Positions 29,704 through 39,932 of a stretch of DNA of 64,000 nucleotides are shown piece after piece. The stretch spans positions 388,993 through 452,992 of the forward strand of contig NW_005198965.1 of assembly GCF_000372725.1 (NCBI RefSeq), given 5' to 3'. A program made the translations under genes and the position numbers. Each line of letters starts with the position of its first letter. Within the stretch, counting starts at the first letter, position 1. The DNA is from Emiliania huxleyi CCMP1516. Taxonomy: Eukaryota; Haptophyta; Isochrysidales; Noelaerhabdaceae. The notes below the pieces were generated by a model that saw nothing but the letters and a program-made list of their open reading frames with translations, did no database searches and was not told where the DNA came from.

Positions 29704-30495
29704 ATGGCCCGCCACGCCCGCAACTGCGCCCTCGCGGCCCTCCTCGCATCCTTCGCGGGCGCCACCAGCTTCGCTTCGCGCCGCCAACTGCTTTTCCGGG
29801 CCGCTGCCGGCTCCGCCCTCGCCAGCGCTCCCGCCGCGTCGCTCGCTGCTGAGAGCTGGCAGCAGCGCGCCGGCCTGGCGCCGCCCGACCGCGAGCCGCT
29901 GCAGGCCAAATGGCTCGAGCGCGTGCGCATCCTGCTCCAGGACGAGGCGGACGCCGTCCAGTACGGCGGCAAGGAGGGGCTCGCGCCGGGCGGGCCTCCC
30001 GCCGCCGTGCCGGCGCTGCTGCTAATCCCGGTCGTGCGGATGCAGAAGACGCTGCGGTCGCTCGAGCCGGCGCTGAGCACGCCGTCCGAGTGGCCGCGAA
30101 TCCTCGGCGTCGTGACTGACGAGCCGTTCGAGACGGTTGCGCTCAAGCGGGCCTTCAACGCGTACAGCGACAACATCTACTACGCTTCGGGCAGCCCAGA
30201 GGCGAACGCGTACCTGCTCGGCGGCTCGACGCCGTCGTCCAAGCAGACGACGCAGTACCTGCTGCGCAACGAGGTGCTCGCGCAGCTCGCCGAGCTGCGA
30301 GACGAGCTCAAGTACCAGCAGGGGCTGCCCCGCGAACGGCAAGAGGCAGAGGTGGCGGCCGAGGCGCTGCAAAAGTGCCTGAAGGCGTTTGACGAGTATA
30401 TACGCCTCGCACCGACCGAGGAGCGCAGCCTCGCCCTCGATGCGGTGTACGGCGATGGCACGGCCAAGGCCATGCTAGCGGGGACGAAGGAGTGA
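29704..30495 (+). CDS. Thylakoid-lumen-type protein with twin-arginine signal (hypothetical)
   Basis: 263 residues from the chosen Met (MARHARNCALAALLASFAG). A hydrophobic signal peptide (about 6-18) is followed by FASRRQLLFRAAAGSALASA, a twin-arginine motif before a second hydrophobic segment ending ASLAAES. This double arrangement is typical of proteins entering complex plastids and then the thylakoid lumen by the Tat route. The mature part is about 210 residues, largely helical (LQAKWLERVRILLQDEADAV, LRNEVLAQLAELRDELKYQQ, AEALQKCLKAFDEYIRL), consistent with a helical-bundle lumenal protein such as extrinsic photosystem II subunits. No family is certain. An upstream in-frame Met at 29599 would hide the signal peptide and was not used. 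Confidence 0.65.
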   Translation: MARHARNCALAALLASFAGATSFASRRQLLFRAAAGSALASAPAASLAAESWQQRAGLAPPDREPLQAKWLERVRILLQDEADAVQYGGKEGLAPGGPPAAVPALLLIPVVRMQKTLRSLEPALSTPSEWPRILGVVTDEPFETVALKRAFNAYSDNIYYASGSPEANAYLLGGSTPSSKQTTQYLLRNEVLAQLAELRDELKYQQGLPRERQEAEVAAEALQKCLKAFDEYIRLAPTEERSLALDAVYGDGTAKAMLAGTKE

Positions 30496-30565
30496 CCCTT
30501 TGAGCCGTGTTGTCTGTTGCGTGTGGGCCGGACACTGAGCGTATTGAGGTCCAAAATTCATCAGG

Positions 30566-30804
30566 TCCCCGCCCGTGCGATCTTTGTGCAGGGTTTAGCG
30601 TGCTCGACGCGTGGCACACGAGTCACACGCATCACGCTGGCACCTGGCACGGCGGATTTGTCTTTTGTCATTTGTGTTTTGACGCACGTATGTGCCGGCC
30701 GTGGGCGTGCGCGTGGCCCAAATAAATAAATAAATAAAACGGACACCTCTACTAGGAGATGGGTAAAAAGGAACAGGTCCCCGCCCTGCGGTCTTTGTGC
30801 AGGC
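30566..30804 (-). mobile_element. R1 LINE-like family, copies b1 and b2, with local inverted repeat
   Basis: b2 (30719-30804) starts with AAATAAATAAATAAATAAAA and continues CGGACACCTCTACTAGGAG, GGGTAAAAAGGAACAGGTCC and CTTTGTGCAG. b1 (30566-30600) is just the part CAGGTCCCCGCCCGTGCG, ATCTTTGTGCAGGG. Between and beyond them lie inverted words: CATTTGTGTTTTGACGCAC (about 30668) is mirrored by GTGCGTCAAAACACAAATG (about 30880), and GCCGGCCGTGGGC by GCCCACGGCCGGC. The insertion history appears compound. Confidence 0.6.
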
Positions 30805-30937
30805 CCACGGCCGGCCCCCGTGCGTCACGCGCGGCACATACGAGATACGTGAGCTCGCACAGGTCATTATGTGGCCCCCGTGCGTCAAAACACAAATGCC
30901 GTATGCACACCCGAGTGCCGAGCTCATGTCAGTGAGA

Positions 30938-32754
30938 CTATGCCGCTCCCAACCTGCCCGTCCTCCGCTCCAGCTCCGCGTCCCACGCCTCCCTCGATGG
31001 GTCGTGGGCCTCCGACTGCTCGAGCACGTCCTTCGCCGTCGTGTAGACCACATCGCCCCGTGCCGCCTCGTGCTCTCGCCCGCGCGCCCGCAGCCGCCTC
31101 GCCGCGCGCATCCCGCGCGCGATCCGCTCGCCGTGCGGCGGCACGAACGGCAGTGGCGCCTCCGCGGCGAGGACTTGCTCTGCCAGCCTCCTCCTCCGCC
31201 GGTTGCGGCCGCGCGCCGCCCAATTATCGCGGAAGAGGCGGACGCGCCGCGCCGCCGGCAGCAGCAGCCACGCCAGCCCGTTGGCGAGGATGCCACCGTA
31301 CACGAAGTTGACCACAGTCAGCGCCGCAGCGCCGCCCGCACCGCGCCGCAAGTACAGCTGCAGCGGGCCGAGGAGGCCGCCGAGGACGACGGCCGCGCAC
31401 AAGTTTGCGCAGGCGACGGCGTACACCTTGCGCTGCAGCGCGGCCGAGGCGCCGGTGGCGAAGGGTCGCACCCCCTCCTCCCAGTAGTCGGAGCGGTCGG
31501 CGCTCGGTCCGGAGAGGCGGCGTAGCACCGAGCCGGCCCCGCGCACGACCGGCGCGGTCGTTGGGTAGAGGCCGTAGCTGGCGTCCCTGCCGGCGGTGGC
31601 GAGCAGGTCCGGGAAGCAGTAGACGACCTGCGAGGGCTCCGAGAGGGATGAGGGCTCGAGGCTCGAGGCAAGGGAGCCTCCTCCGGTCCGGGGAAGGCGC
31701 AGACCTCGCCCTCGTCCGTGGCGACGGGCCGGCCGTCGAAGCGGAGCAGGATCGGGAGGAGCGACGGCTCGACCTCCGTCAGCCATGAAGAGGCGGACTC
31801 TGCTCCCCATGAGGAGCCGCCCGAGCGGCTTCCGCGCACGGAAGCCCGCGGGGGGTCGAGCAGAAAGGGCCGCAGCTGCGCGGCGCACACCGCGCCTCGG
31901 CTGGCGCGGATGCAGCGCGCGACGGCGGCGAGCTGAGCCTCGCGCCGCTGCGCCGCCACGCGCGCCCGGCCGTCGCCAAACATAAAGGCGAAGCACGCCA
32001 GCGCGAGGCTCTGCTCGAGCTGCCGCGCCTCTCCGTCCGAGGCAGCTTCTGCGCCCTCTCCGCCAGCCCTTGCGCCCTCTCTGCCCGCGTCGAAAGGGCC
32101 TCCGCCTGTAAGCCGCTGCTCTCCGACGACGGCGTGACGAAGCGCACGAAACTCGTGCCTCAGGCTCACGCGCTGCGCGTGAACACTGCCGCGTGCGAGG
32201 AGCGGGCGCAGCGCACAGACAGACGCGAGCAGCATCAGCCCGATGCATGCCTTCCCCGCCGTCTCTGCTCGAGCGAGCGGCTGCTGGCTCTCGCGTCGTC
32301 GAGCGCGCCGCAGGACGTCGCGCGGAAACGCGTAGACGAGGTGGCCCTTCTGGGACACCTCCATGCTTCCAAGCTCTGCCGACAGAAGAGCGAGCTGCGA
32401 GCGTGCACTCACGATGCTGCCACCACTCTCGACCGCAACATCGGAGGCGGTGACACGGAGAAGGCGATCCGGAGTCGCTGTGCCGCAGCGCGAGACGAGC
32501 GCCGCGGTGGCGGACAAGCCAGCGTCGGCGAGCGCTCGTGCGTGGGCATGCGTCGAGAGTAGAACGCTGATCATCTGCCTTTCGCGACCGCTCCAGCGAT
32601 CGCGGGTCTTCACACACGCGGAGGATGTGCTGGTTATGCGTAGTGTAGTTGACGACCGATGCTTCTTCTCCTCGATCCACCGCCGCACGGCACCTTCAGC
32701 AGCTGCTTCTTCCCACGGGTCGTGCCAGATCTCATCTTCCGTCAGCGCGCGCAT
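30938..32754 (-). CDS. Plastid membrane protein of the At5g03900 family
   Basis: Two exons (32754-31705 and 31627-30938) joined in phase 0 across a 77-bp GT-AG intron give about 579 residues. Blocks shared with the plant chloroplast protein At5g03900 are RVTASDVAVESGGSIVSARS, MEVSQKGHLVYAFPRDVLRR, ALACFAFMFGDG, PILLRFDGRPVATDEGE, and, after splicing, VVYCFPDLLATA. The helix-turn-helix-like VTASDV...LVYAFP module occurs twice, separated by membrane spans (KACIGLMLLASVCALRPLL; VACANLCAAVVLGGLLGPLQL; LTVVNFVYGGILANGLAWLLL). The family is restricted to phototrophs and its function is unknown to me. There is no obvious bipartite plastid presequence, so a 5' exon may be missing. The middle contains a variable Glu/Ala/Gly-rich insert. 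Confidence 0.78.
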
Positions 32755-33234
32755 TGTGCCGCCCGCTGCAAGCCACCCGCATGCGTCCGGTGTGAGTGAG
32801 TCTCGCAGACTCGCATGCCGAGTGTCCTGAGCAGTGCAGGTCTCTCCTCCTCCGGGCCGTCAGCGTCGCGGCCATTCCCGGTCCCGCGGCCGGCACTGAG
32901 GGCCGATTGCGGCCGGATGGTAGTTACGAGAACGGAGTGCTGATGAGTTGTGAGAGCTGCGTTGGTTCTGCGCGAGGGCACTCTGGGACGCAAGCACGAC
33001 CTCGTGACGGCTCCTGCAATTTCCTCAACCCAGCCCCAGATTTACCTTTTTTTCATCGCCCTCCTCTTCGCACGGGGTAGAAAATACTTACAACACGCCC
33101 AACCTAGCGTATTTGGGTTCTTGCCACCAAGGCAAGCGCGTCTGTTGCAGCTTGCCCAGCTTCCCAGAGAAGATAAAATCCGAAAACGCTCGCCTCAGCC
33201 AAGCCGCTCAGTGAGCGCCGCGTCCGGGTGCACA
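32755..33234. other. Divergent intergenic, no gene seen
   Basis: Between the At5g03900-like gene and the Nudix gene. A missing 5' exon of the minus-strand gene may lie here, but none is convincing. Confidence 0.4.
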
Positions 33235-33906
33235 ATGCCCAGCCGATCCGAGTTCGCGCTCGTCGCCGTCTCCGTGTACGCGCTCGCCCTCACCTTGCGG
33301 CACGCGCAGCTGTCCGGTCCACTCAACTCTCTTTGCACACGCGACTTCGTCGAGCCCGCTGCCAGCGGCACTTGCCTGTGCGGAGAGAAAGAGTTCTGCT
33401 TGTGCACGCCAAGCCTCGCAGCGGACGTGATCATTGAGCTCGAGGACAGCGTCGGCACCGTGCGCCACGTTGTCTTCATTGAACGCAAGGACGGTCGCGG
33501 CTTGGCGATGGTCGGAGGCTTCGTGAAGGTCGGTGAGAGCGCAGAGGCTGCAGCGGCGCGCGAGGCGGCCGAGGAGACCGGCCTCGAGGTGACGCAGCTG
33601 CAGCAGTGGTGTATGTTTAGCGAACCACGGCGAGATCCGCGCCGGCACACTGCTGCGCTGGTTTTCGTGGGCAGGGCGCGGGGCACACCACGCAGCGGCG
33701 ACGACGCGAAGGGCATCCGTGTGGTCTCGATCAGCGATCTGCAGCGAGCGCCGCCGAAATTCGCCTTCGACCACGGCCAGATCGTCGCAGCCTTCGTCGC
33801 GCGCCACCACCCGCTCGAAGCGCACGCGGGCTGGCGGCGGCGGAATCATCGCTCGAGCGGCGGCTCCGCTGCCGACGCGGCTTACGATGGGTCGTGTAGA
33901 GTCTAG
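33235..33906 (+). CDS. Nudix hydrolase with N-terminal membrane anchor
   Basis: Single exon, 223 residues. The Nudix box is complete at about residues 97-120: GGFVKVGESAEAAAAREAAE then ETGLEV, matching G-x5-E-x7-RE-x2-EE-xG. It binds a divalent metal and hydrolyses a nucleoside diphosphate linked to another group. The preceding strand (VVFIERKDGRGLAMVGG) is the usual start of the fold. The N-terminus (FALVAVSVYALALTL) is a signal peptide or anchor, followed by a Cys-rich stretch (GTCLCGEKEFCLC). This suggests an endomembrane, plastid or surface location. The substrate is not predictable. The tail is Arg/Ser/Gly-rich. Confidence 0.85.
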   Translation: MPSRSEFALVAVSVYALALTLRHAQLSGPLNSLCTRDFVEPAASGTCLCGEKEFCLCTPSLAADVIIELEDSVGTVRHVVFIERKDGRGLAMVGGFVKVGESAEAAAAREAAEETGLEVTQLQQWCMFSEPRRDPRRHTAALVFVGRARGTPRSGDDAKGIRVVSISDLQRAPPKFAFDHGQIVAAFVARHHPLEAHAGWRRRNHRSSGGSAADAAYDGSCRV

Positions 33907-34142
33907 AGATCAAATGCAATGCTAACTATCCCTGCGTGATTTCTCGACACAATCACGTCTCTCCTCTGCCACTGAACTCGAGGTGGCAAGAAGGCCCTCT
34001 GAGGGGCGTGTCTTGCACACGTGTCAATATCTCTCTCTCGCGTTATCTCTGTCTGTATATGAGGCCTTGCGTCTCATCCTATCCGGCCGCGCGCCGTGCG
34101 CACCAAAGATGGTGCTTCGGCCCTCACGGCTTCGGCCTCTGC

Positions 34143-34789
<647 letters not shown>

Positions 34790-34997
34790 GCTGCTGCACT
34801 GCGATCGGGACGCTGCTATAGCTGGTACCGCGACCAGCGGGTAGGCGCGGAAGCGCAAGCTTGCGAGTGCGGTGTGTGCAGCCAGCGCGATCATGCACTA
34901 CCAGTGAAAAAAGAAAAAAGAGCAAAGCGAGCCGCCGCGCGTAGGGCCCTTAGGGCCCTAGAGAACACAACCCCCTGTCCCTTTTCTTCCAGTAAGC

Positions 34998-36171
34998 ATG
35001 AAGTACGTACGTACTAAAACGGAAAGCGAAGTCTGTGACACGCTGGCACGCAAATGCGATATGGACACGGCCGATGCGGCAGAGGGGCGGGCAGGGCAGC
35101 TGGAGGAGATGTTGGCCAGCAATGCATTGGCGATGGAGACAGCCGAAGCGGCAGAGGGGCGTGCAGGCCAGCTGGACGAGATGTTGGAGAAGGTCGGCGA
35201 GCCGTTCAGCCCTGGTACGGCCAATGAGAGCCAGGTGGGAGGCATCACGCGTGCTCTCCCGCGCGACAGCGTCTACGGCAATGCGATACTCCTTTGGCTC
35301 AACGCGCTTCCAGAGACGCGCGCCACCGACTTCTTCCTACACGGCAACGGCGCATTGCCACTGCTCCTCTCCTACCTCATCCAGACAACGCTCGCTGCCT
35401 ACCTGATGCAGTCGGTCGTCGAGGCGGAGGCGCTGGACGCGAGCTGTAGCAGCGGGAGCCCGCTCCTCCGCGCCGTCGCGACGTGTACCTTTGCGTTGCT
35501 AGGGCTGCGCGACCTGGTCGAGTCGTACGAGATACACCTGTGGCTGGGCGAGTTTCGCACTGTCCCGGCCATGGAACTGCTGCGCTTTCAAAGGTGCTCA
35601 AATGGCGTCAGAGGCGTACACGTACACACTCACCTCCGTGCAGTCGGCTTGGCGCAAACTGTGGGTAGGTACCTTGACCGGCATCCACGCGCGCTTGCGC
35701 AGTACGGCTCAGGAGCCGCGGTCACGCGGCCTGTCAGCGGCATTACGGCAAGGGAGCGCGCCGCCTTTTACGTGTGCATCATCGGCGGCAAGGTTGCTGT
35801 CGCGCTCCTCGTCCTGCTCTCCGGCAGTGGGCGCCGGCTCTTCGAACCGGGGGGGCGAGCTCGGCGCACCCTCACGGATGACACCCCGCCGCAGGCTCGT
35901 GCTGCGCTCTCCGTCCAACCACGACCTCATCCTCAACGCAGTGGCCGCTGGATTTGTGATGGAGCAGGACGAGCTCGTCTTCGCACTCTGTGTGAGCCAC
36001 ACCGCGCAAGCGTACGGCTCCAACTGCCCACTGATCGGGCTGCACGCTGCACGCGTCGCGCGTTATAGCGCTTTGAGGCTCAAGCTCTTTGACCGATGGG
36101 CGTGGGTGAGCGTCGCCCTGCTCTCGGCCGTCGTGGGCATCACGACTGGGCTGTGGTGTGGGACTGGATAA
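34998..36171 (+). CDS. Multi-pass membrane protein with N-terminal tandem repeat (hypothetical)
   Basis: The first exon (34998 to about 35590) begins MKYVRTKTESEVCDTLARKC and contains a near-exact repeated unit AAEGRAGQLEEMLA / AAEGRAGQLDEMLE about 23 residues apart. It then goes through GALPLLLSYLIQTTLAAYLM and ATCTFALLGLRDLVESYEIH. A second part in the same frame near 35740-35830 reads RAAFYVCIIGGKVAVALLVLLS. The last exon in another frame reads SNHDLILNAVAAGFVMEQDE LVFAL and ends AWVSVALLSAVVGITTGLWC before the stop. The phrase LILNAVA..F.ME.DE is shared with membrane proteins I recall from other chromist algae and dinoflagellates. Exact inner splice sites were not settled. Transport or channel function is only a guess. 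Confidence 0.55.
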
Positions 36172-36670
36172 AAATACTCGTTTGGAGTGTGATGCTGGCG
36201 TTGTAATCCGCGGGGCGCTCAGACGCGAGACACAGGGCGTTCCCCACGCCCACCCCCCGCGCTCTCTCTCCCGCTCTCGCGTCTCGGCCTCTCCGTCCTC
36301 GCGCGCGGGGCCTCAAACCCTCGATCGCCCGCCTCTCCGTCCTGCGGGCCGCTGCGCCTGCGCGAGCGCTGTCAGCCTGTCAGCGGTCGCTGCGTGCGCC
36401 TCCGTGCGGCCTCGTGCTCGAGATGCACGATGTGTATTGCCACACCGACACCCACACCCGTCCCCCGATATAAACCCATATACGCAACGGCTATTTATAT
36501 ATATATACGAGTGGGCTCGGGCGGGGATTTTAGCCAATGTGCGAGGTCCGAGGAGCTGAGATGTTGTGCATATAGTCTTAGCGCGACTCTCTGTCTACTC
36601 TCTGAATCTCCTCTCTGAGTCTGACCGTGACGACACTCGATTGTGGGACCTGTCCGATCAACCCGCAGCC
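36172..36670. other. Intergenic, no gene seen
   Basis: Convergent 3' flanks of the membrane-protein gene and ESF1. Includes a short (TA)n at about 36494-36506. No coding motif. Confidence 0.4.
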
Positions 36671-39093
36671 CTAGAGAGGCCGTTCGCGCCTCTTGGCTCC
36701 CGAGCCGGCCGCCTTGCCCTCTTTGCGCACGCCTTTGCGCTTGACGGCAGAGACGAGCGCTGCGAGAGTCCCGTCGCCCCCGCCGCCCCCGCCGCCCGGC
36801 GGCTGACGGCGGGGCGCAACCGCCGCCGCCTCGCGCCCCTCGGTGTGCCTGCGCGAGATCTCGGAGAGGAGCGCCTCCGAGGCGTGCGTGCGCACGAAGC
36901 GCGGGTCGTTCGGGTCGACGGCGTAGTCCGCCGACGAGAAGAGCCGGCTGAAGCGCGCGTCGTCCATGTCGAGCTTGAAGCCGTCGTCCGATGGACCCGC
37001 GCCGCCTCCCGCCTTCGCCCTCCGGCCCTTGGCGCCCTTCTTCTGCTTGAGCTCGAGCCGCCGCACGTCGTACCCCTTGCGTGCGCCGCCGCCCCCGCCG
37101 CCCTCCTCGTCGCCGCCGTCCATCATCAAGAGCTCTAGCTCGGCGTTCGCCTTGCCGCCCCCCTCGGAGCGCCCTCCCGCGCCCTCCTCCTCAGCGGCCG
37201 CGCCTCGCTTCTTCTTGCCCCGCCGCCGCTCCTTGCGCTCCCCGCTCGATGCCGAGGATGCATTCGCCGGCCGCTTCTTCGACGCGCGTGGCGGCGGCGC
37301 CTCAGCCTCGCCGACGTCGTCATCGCTGAAGGCGGCGTCTCCGCCTCCTCCGCCGCCGCCAGCCTCGTCGTCGCTAAAGGCGCTCTCGAAGAACGCGTCC
37401 CCCTCCACAGCGCCGCTGGCGCCACCGCCGCCGCCCTCTTCGTCGCCCTCCTCGTCGCTCTCCTCGCCGCTGCCCTCCGCGCCGCTCTCGTCGGCCGCCG
37501 CCGCAGCGGCCTCCTTGCGCGCCCGCCGCTTCTCGCGCATCTTGCGCTGCTGCGCCTGCCACACCGTCTCCTCGGCCGCCTCGCCGTCGCCGCCGCGCCC
37601 GCCGCGCTTGCCCTGCTTGCCGCCCGGCGCGGTGAAAGTCGCCTCCATCCCCATGTCGGCGTCTTCGACGTCGGCGGCTCCACCCGTTCGGAGCAGCTCG
37701 CCGAGCCGCTTCGCCGAGCCGCGCTTCGGCGGCGGCGCGGCGCCTTCGAACTCGAAGTCCGCCTCGCCGTCCGAGTCGGAGGAGGAGGCGAGGAAGGCGG
37801 CGTAGTCCTGGGGAGGCGGTGGGCGGTGAGTGAGTCACACCGTCGGCAGGCGAGGGAACAGCGTAGTCCAGCCTTGCCCATCGCATCTCGGAGAATCTCG
37901 TGAATCTAAGTGAATCTCGAAGAGTCTCGGCGGATCTCGGCGAATCTCGCGCCTGCTCGCGCAGCTCGCCCTTGGTGAAGTCTCGCTTCATCACCTGGGT
38001 CCGCTCCGACTCATCCGCGTCCCAAGACAGCTGCACCTGCGGGGCGCACCAGGGACAGGTCAGGGACAGGTCATGAGCAGGCAGACCATGTGCACGCCAT
38101 GGAGTGGACTCGTCACTCGTCATGGACAGGTCATGGACAGGTCATGGATGGACAGGTCATGGACAGGTCATGGACAGGTCATGGACAGGTCACGGACAGG
38201 TCACGGACAGGTCATGGACAGGTCATGGATGGACAGGTCATGTCACGGACTCGTGTGCGACAGCCGCACCTTCGACTGCTGCAGCGCGGAGCTCGAGAAA
38301 GACGGCGCGCTGTACCGGGGCGGCAGCGTGGTCGCGGCGTCGCGCGGCGTGCGCTCGAAGCTCATCTCGTCGGGGATGAAGCGCAGGTCGAGCGACATCG
38401 CCTACCCGCTCACGCACCGCTCGTGAACTCGTCGGCCGATGGCGCGCGCGGCTCGAGGCTCGCTGCAGCAAAGCTTCGCCGAGTACTCGAACTCGGCGCC
38501 GTCGCACTCGGCGTAGAGGTGCTCCGCCGTGGCCACGCTGTCGCAGACTACCACGCCGTAGTAGTAGCGGAAGCGAGACAGCTCGTACCGCCGCAGCTTC
38601 TCGTTGTCCGCCTCGGCGCCGTCCGCCTCTTCGCCCTCCTCGCCCCCGCCGGCCTGCTGCTGCTGCTGCCAGACGCCTGCCGGGCCACTCACATCCTCGC
38701 GAGCCTACAGACGTGCCGCGAAGGTGTCAGGAACGGGCCTCTTGGCGTGAACGGTGGGGCGCGTGGCCGGTCAGGCAGTGTCTTCGGAAGAGTCTCGCGC
38801 CTGCTGCTCCGCCCCAAAGTCAGAGAGGTAGACCGAGACAGAGCGGATGGCGCCGCCCGCGGGCTCGAACGACTTGAGGACGGCGAGCAGGTCGACCGCG
38901 CGCACCTGGTCCCAGTTGAGGTTGCACACCGCCAGCCGTCGTGTCCCCTCCGACACGCGCGGCACCGCCTCCGCCTGATCGAGGTACTCCACCAGCGCCG
39001 CCTGCTCCTCTTCGCCGCCCGCCTCCTCGTCCGAGGTCGCCTCCTCGGTCATGTCAGACAGGTTGCCATCCTCCTCGCCCTCCTCGCCGGAGG

Positions 39094-39125
<32 letters not shown>

Positions 39126-39451
39126 TCCGCGGCAGCAGCAGCAGCCGCCTTGCCAGCCTTCTTCTTACTCGCCTTTGCTGCAGGCCGCCGCGCCTCCGCC
39201 GAGACCTGGCCGACGTCAGCCGAGCCTGCGGCTGGATCCTCTTCGTCCAGCTCGTAAAGCCGGTCGAGGCCACCCGCCTGCGCCTTCTTTGCGCCGCGCC
39301 CGTACTTGTCTGCTCCGCCGACGGCAAAGCGCTCGTCGGTGAACATCGTGGCAAAGCGCCTGTCGACCTTGACCTTGCGCTCGCGCTTTGGCGCGCGCTT
39401 GAAGCGCGGGTCACTGTGCAACCGCGCGAAGCGAGGGTCCGTGGACGCCAT
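36671..39451 (-). CDS. ESF1: ESF1 pre-rRNA processing protein (NUC153 family)
   Basis: A multi-exon minus-strand gene. Exon 1 starts MASTDPRFARLHSDPRFKR, KVKVDRRFATMFTDERF and ends in the ESF1-conserved TRRLAVCNLNWDQVRAVDLL and SVYLSDFGAEQ. The next exon has NEKLRRYELSRFRYYYGVVV CDS...AECDGAEFE; then LDLRFIPDEMSFERTPRD; then LSWDADESERTQVMKRDFTK; then DYAAFLASSSDSDGE. The last exon holds the NUC153 motif FKLDMDDARFSRLFSSADYA VDPNDPRF. ESF1 is a nucleolar protein needed for 18S rRNA maturation. Acidic and Lys/Ala-rich linkers are expected for the family. The tail GGGGGGGDGTLAALVSAVKRKGV is a usual ESF1 end. One intron holds a minisatellite (38118-38246). The start is fixed by homology. Confidence 0.9.
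38118..38246. repeat. 12-bp minisatellite in an ESF1 intron
   Basis: About ten copies of GGACAGGTCATG with variants (GGACAGGTCACG, GGATGGACAGGTCATG). It lies between the exon ending LQQSK and the exon starting VQLSWD. On the transcribed strand it reads as repeated CATGACCTGTCC. Confidence 0.9.
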
Positions 39452-39932
39452 GGGTCAGTGAGTGCACCGCGAGTGTGCGTTCAGGCGGCCCTCGTGGCCC
39501 GGCGGCGGGGAGTGGGTTTCTTTTAGCAAGCCGAAGTGCCAACTCGAACGAGGAGTTAAAATCGCTCCAAGGCAGTCTTTCCTTCTTTCTTTACAACCAC
39601 ACACTCTCTCTACGACTACACGAAGGTCTCACACTGGCACACCAAAATCACGGTCACCGCAAGAACACCAAACACAAACTATCCCCACCCGCATGGAAAC
39701 GGCTAGCTCCGCTCGTAACCTCGTAAGCTCTGTGCGAAGGCCGAAGCCGGCGTTTCGTTCATCCCTTACCGCTAGCCCATGCCCGTGAGCACTCGCGCGT
39801 GTGCTAGGCGGCGTCAATGCACAGCCCCAGTGGCGGGGGTGGCGCATGGCCATGACGCGGCAGAGGAGTGGTGGCATAATGAGTCGCCTGCTGGGGGCTC
39901 AGGCCCCGCGCGCAGCCTCGGAAGGCCGCGCA
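39452..39932. other. Intergenic, no gene seen
   Basis: 5' flank of ESF1 and 3' flank of the next minus-strand gene. No motif. Confidence 0.4.
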
